Source: Alkalibaculum bacchi (GTDB taxonomy: Bacteria; Bacillota; Clostridia; Eubacteriales; Alkalibacteraceae). Taken from it: a DNA stretch of 64,000 nt. The notes below the pieces were generated by a model. It worked only from the letters and a program-made list of their open reading frames with translations. It had not been told where the DNA came from and did no database searches. The translations under genes and the position numbers were made by a program. Positions 60,815-64,000 of this stretch are shown piece by piece. The stretch's first letter is position 1, and each line of letters begins with the position of its first letter. The stretch is from the NCBI RefSeq assembly GCF_937875145.1, contig NZ_CALNCS010000068.1, forward strand, positions 1 through 64,000, written 5' to 3'.

Positions 60815-60956
60815 AGGTGGTAAGATGGTAAGATAGTAAGGCAAAAATGCGACTTATGTCGCGGTGAATAATGAGAAGCATATGAGGAACTAAAAAAGAT
60901 TCCATATTTGTATCGTTCAATGAAGCTTTTGTATTACAAATAATTGTTCAACTACC
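60815..60956. repeat. GGTGGTAAG-family repeat, copy 6 (long form)
   Basis: Starts AGGTGGTAAGATGGTAAG and ends TTCAACTACC. Shares ATGCGACTTATGTCGC and CCATATTTGTA with the long copy at 5755-5912. Between the divergent serC and ABC transporter genes. Confidence 0.65.
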
Positions 60957-61021
60957 GTTTAACCATCATTAAACTATGGTTCCTATACATACAATATAGA
61001 ACTAATAAGGGGGTAATATAG

Positions 61022-61747
61022 ATGTTATCAGTTAAAAACGTAAAAAAATCTTTCAATGGCGGAAAGACTTTTGCAGTGGATAATATAAGTTTTGACGTTC
61101 ATTCATCGGAGATTTTTGGGTTTTTGGGGCCTAATGGAGCAGGGAAGACGACGATGATAAAGATGATTACTGGGCTGTTACAATTAGATAGTGGGAGCAT
61201 TGAAATCAATGGAGTCGACATCGAAAAAGATTCTATAGAGGCCAAAAGGCAATTTAGTTTTGTACCGGATAGTCCAGAGGTTTTTGATAAGCTAAAGGGA
61301 ATAGAATATCTAAATTTTCTTGGAGATGTGTATGGAGTAGAGTCAAAAGATCGAATAGAGCGGATTGAAAAGTACGCGACTCTTTTTGGACTAAAAAACG
61401 CTTTAAACGACCCCATAATGAGCTATTCCCATGGAATGAAACAAAAGATTGTCCTAATTGGTGCCCTTCTTCATGAGCCTGAGATATTTGTTCTCGATGA
61501 GCCCATGGTAGGCTTAGACCCTAAGTCTGCTTATAATTTAAAAGAAATTATGAATGAACACTGTCAAAAGGGAAAAAGCGTATTTTTTTCAACCCATGTA
61601 CTAGAGGTAGCTGAAAAAATCTGCAATAGAGTTGCTATTATTAACAAAGGTAAGATTATCGCTCAGGGCACCATAGAAGAGCTAAAGAACATGACGAAAA
61701 ATAATGAAAGCTTAGAGAATATATTTTTGGAGTTGACAGAGGAATGA
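61022..61747 (+). CDS. ABC transporter ATP-binding protein
   Basis: 241-aa ATPase. Walker A GPNGAGKT, Q-loop region FSFVPDSPEVFDKL, signature SHGMKQK, Walker B EIFVLDEPMVGLDP and H-loop STHVLEVAE. Single nucleotide-binding domain, exporter-like subgroup. ATG behind AGGGGGT. Its stop overlaps the permease ATG (ATGA), so subunits are coupled. Confidence 0.94.
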   Translation: MLSVKNVKKSFNGGKTFAVDNISFDVHSSEIFGFLGPNGAGKTTMIKMITGLLQLDSGSIEINGVDIEKDSIEAKRQFSFVPDSPEVFDKLKGIEYLNFLGDVYGVESKDRIERIEKYATLFGLKNALNDPIMSYSHGMKQKIVLIGALLHEPEIFVLDEPMVGLDPKSAYNLKEIMNEHCQKGKSVFFSTHVLEVAEKICNRVAIINKGKIIAQGTIEELKNMTKNNESLENIFLELTEE

Positions 61748-63384
61748 AACAAATTGTGAAATTAGTGAGAATTTCTTTACTTTCATCTTTTGGATTTTCG
61801 TCCATAAAGTATAATTTTATGAAAAGTAAGAAAGATATTTGGAAGCCTATTATATTGGTATTGGCTTTGGCATCCCTTATCCCATCTTATGTTATGTATG
61901 TCCAATTGATTAAAAACATATATATACAATTATTTGCTTTAGGACAAGAAAGTTCAATATTCACATTAATCATCATGCCTATTTCACTCATCATCTTTGT
62001 CTTTGGCTTGTCTTATGTACTGTCGGCCTTTTATTTTTCTAATGATGTGGAAAAGCTCATTCCATTGCCTATAAAAGAGGGTAATATTGTCATATCAAAA
62101 TTTATTAGTATGGTAATCTTTAATTACTTTATTGTAGTGCCTATATTATTGCCTGTGCTAATTGTAGCATTTGGAGATTTTGGTGGTACTCTTTATATTA
62201 TTTACAGCTTACTCACCATATTGCTTTTACCTGTCATTCCTCTTGGCATTGACACGATTATCATCATGGTACTTATGAAATTAACCAATATTCAAGGAAG
62301 AAAAGACTTGCTGAGAAATCTCTCCATGTTCTTTGTCTTGTTTATTATCATTGCACTTCAAGCAGTACTTAATAACACCCTTACCTCTATGGAGCCAGGT
62401 AAAGAGGGAGAATTCCTGAATGCGCTTTTACAAAGAAGTGATGGCATTATGGTTTGGTTAGGAAGAGCTTATCCACCTGCTATATGGTTTAGCAAAAGTA
62501 TATCAAATGCACATAAGATATCGGGTCTTATTTATTCCGCGCTTAATATTTTATTAGGAGTGGGCATGGTTTATTTAATCGGTCAAATAGGCAGCAAAAT
62601 CTATCTTAAGGCTTTATTAGAGAAAAACAATTTCAAGAAAAGCCTAAAAAAAGTTGAATTAGGATTGCTCATAAAAAATAGATCTCCTATTATTGCAATC
62701 TTTCTAAATGACGTAAAACTAGTTTTAAGAACACCTATTTACTTATTTAACTGTGTGAGTATTTCTTTTCTATTGCCTATACTAGTTATAGTAATGCCTT
62801 TAATATCTGGAGGGCAAGACGCAGATTTTAGCCAATTGTATTTTCAGTTTAAAGAGTATATTACTTTAATATTAATTGCCTTTTTCGCTTTTATTGCTAC
62901 AGCAAACCCTACAGCCTCTACTACCTATTCTAGAGAGGGAAAAGCGTATTGGATTCATGCTGTACTTCCCGTGGCTCCTGGGAGTATGTTTGTAGGCAGG
63001 ATGTTACAGCCTATGCTATTAGAGCTTATATCTATCTTTATTATGTTAGTCTCCTTAGCTTTTGTCTTGCCCCTTGATATTGGTGAGATGTTCATTAGTC
63101 TGGTAATTGGTATGTTGGTTAGTTTACCCATATGCGCAATAGGAGTATTCATCGACAGGTTGTATCCGAAACTAGACTGGGATCAGCCACAAAGGGCAGT
63201 AAAGCAAAATATCAATGTCCTTTTGAATATGTTAATAGGAGTAGGGTATATCTTGTTATTAGGTTTTATGACTATGAAGATGATGGAATATGAAATAGGA
63301 GTAAACCTGATTTATGGCTTAATAAGTGTTCTATCTATTATTTCTACAGGTGGGATTTTTTGGGCCTTTCATAAAATAAAATAG
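61744..63384 (+). CDS. ABC transporter permease
   Basis: 546-aa membrane subunit with about twelve hydrophobic helices, partner of the preceding ATPase. A charged central stretch near 295-310 (LEKNNFKKSLKKVELG) separates the halves. Substrate unknown; it resembles large exporter permeases of Firmicutes often followed by a CPBP protease. ATG overlaps the ATPase stop by four bases. Confidence 0.85.
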   Translation: MKQIVKLVRISLLSSFGFSSIKYNFMKSKKDIWKPIILVLALASLIPSYVMYVQLIKNIYIQLFALGQESSIFTLIIMPISLIIFVFGLSYVLSAFYFSNDVEKLIPLPIKEGNIVISKFISMVIFNYFIVVPILLPVLIVAFGDFGGTLYIIYSLLTILLLPVIPLGIDTIIIMVLMKLTNIQGRKDLLRNLSMFFVLFIIIALQAVLNNTLTSMEPGKEGEFLNALLQRSDGIMVWLGRAYPPAIWFSKSISNAHKISGLIYSALNILLGVGMVYLIGQIGSKIYLKALLEKNNFKKSLKKVELGLLIKNRSPIIAIFLNDVKLVLRTPIYLFNCVSISFLLPILVIVMPLISGGQDADFSQLYFQFKEYITLILIAFFAFIATANPTASTTYSREGKAYWIHAVLPVAPGSMFVGRMLQPMLLELISIFIMLVSLAFVLPLDIGEMFISLVIGMLVSLPICAIGVFIDRLYPKLDWDQPQRAVKQNINVLLNMLIGVGYILLLGFMTMKMMEYEIGVNLIYGLISVLSIISTGGIFWAFHKIK

Positions 63385-63406
63385 AAGCTTCATAGTAAGG
63401 AGAGTT

Positions 63407-64000
63407 ATGGAAGAAATTACGAATAAGAGTTTTAAAAAAGGCCTTTGGCTCTTTCTGATTTTGTTTATCGCATTTTTAACGTTAAATGTACTGATTGGAG
63501 TATATCTTTATCCTTTGGCATTGTATCATGAAACGATAGATATACTGATTCCTTGTTTAATATATCTGCTAGTGACTAAAAAGCCAATTTTATCAACTTT
63601 AAAGCTTGATAAAAAGATGAATAAAAAAAGTGTGGTCATTGTCTTTCAGTTGTTTTTGATTAGTTTTTTATTAAAATTAGGTATCAATTATCTTGTTATG
63701 TTAACAGGTAGTATTGACCCTTCGAGAGTGACTATGGAAGTAATGGAATTAGCTCCAGATTTTCTTACTTTATTCTTTGCAGTAGCCATTATGCCGTCCT
63801 TTTTAGAGGAAATTATCATTAGAGGTGTAGTATTAGACCAATTTCAAGATACGAGTCTTTGGCAAGGGGCCATTATGACAGGTTTATTATTTGGTTTTAT
63901 GCATGTAGACATTGGTCAATTAGGTTATACAACTGTTCTTGGTATTTTAATGGGAGCTATCGTTATTGCTACAGGTTCCTTGTGGGGAGGAATACTATTT
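63407..64000 (+). CDS. CPBP-family intramembrane glutamic protease, 3' end outside
   Basis: At least 198 aa, running off the window. Several hydrophobic helices and the CPBP/Abi motifs: EE at 134-135 with R139 in SFLEEIIIRGVV, and FGFMHVD with H166. ATG behind GTAAGGAGAG, 22 bases after the permease, so it belongs to the transporter operon. Family members process prenylated or signal peptides or act in bacteriocin immunity; the role here is unknown. Confidence 0.9.
   Translation, partial: MEEITNKSFKKGLWLFLILFIAFLTLNVLIGVYLYPLALYHETIDILIPCLIYLLVTKKPILSTLKLDKKMNKKSVVIVFQLFLISFLLKLGINYLVMLTGSIDPSRVTMEVMELAPDFLTLFFAVAIMPSFLEEIIIRGVVLDQFQDTSLWQGAIMTGLLFGFMHVDIGQLGYTTVLGILMGAIVIATGSLWGGILF

Noticed and set aside
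60700..60815. Serine T-box before serC
   Set aside because: Leader too short, and no specifier hairpin or TGGN T-box sequence seen.

Overview
The window is a chromosomal stretch of a low-GC, Gram-positive anaerobe of the Clostridia. The reasons are the AT-rich sequence, strong AGGAGG ribosome sites with frequent TTG/GTG starts, a sigma-54/LevR sugar system, a glycyl radical enzyme with its activase, a class A flavodiiron protein, a glmS ribozyme and a Lys/Orn-type MurE motif beside D-aspartate enzymes. Genus cannot be fixed from sequence alone. No rRNA, tRNA or CRISPR array was seen.

Layout. 0-8 kb: 3' part of argS, convergent pepD, a VanZ-like gene, an IS110-family insertion sequence with a long structured noncoding end (candidate bridge RNA), and radA broken by one frameshift. 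7.6-14.2 kb: a SorC-type regulator with a palindromic operator, then a 2-oxoacid (acetoin/pyruvate-type) dehydrogenase complex in the order E2-E3-fused E1. 14.5-18.8 kb: CarD regulator, PIN/TRAM membrane protein, ispD and glmM. 18.9-28.5 kb: a LevR-type sigma-54 activator (minus strand), a sigma-54 promoter with phased upstream repeats, a lactose/cellobiose-family PTS (IIA-IIB-IIC), a DeoR regulator, and a glycyl radical enzyme with its activase. 28.7-32.4 kb: rpoN, which can supply the sigma factor for the preceding PTS operon, and glmS behind its ribozyme. 32.4-33.4 kb: a gene-poor patch with tandem repeats and hairpins. 33.4-41.2 kb: an MtlR-like regulator and a galactitol-family PTS with two polyol-phosphate dehydrogenases, rpiB and a fructose-6-phosphate aldolase-type gene, best read as pentitol catabolism. 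41.3-46.5 kb: aspartate racemase, a D-aspartate-ligase-like ATP-grasp enzyme, a MurE-type ligase and a lipoprotein. 46.6-49.6 kb: DUF1858 protein, unknown protein, hemerythrin and flavodiiron protein, an oxygen/NO defence group. 49.7-54.7 kb: a probably frameshifted unknown gene, a DnaJ-like protein, a methyltransferase-DUF2284 fusion, a ferredoxin and an isocitrate-dehydrogenase-family enzyme. 54.9-64 kb: an MFS exporter, a possible MITE, a small membrane protein, tadA, the minus-strand serC-serA-DUF1015 operon, an ABC transporter pair and the start of a CPBP protease.

Two threads cross the window. First, intergenic repeats ending in GGTGGTAAG (six clear copies) sit at gene ends. The IS110 element lies between two direct copies of AGGTGGTAAG, so removing it would restore an uninterrupted repeat copy, and its noncoding end carries the same 9-mer. 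That suggests an RNA-guided element aimed at the host's own repeat family. Second, sugar uptake and use are organised in modules, each with its own transcription factor and visible operator-like sequences (SorC, LevR/sigma-54, DeoR, MtlR), together with rpoN and the glucosamine-6-phosphate-sensing ribozyme.
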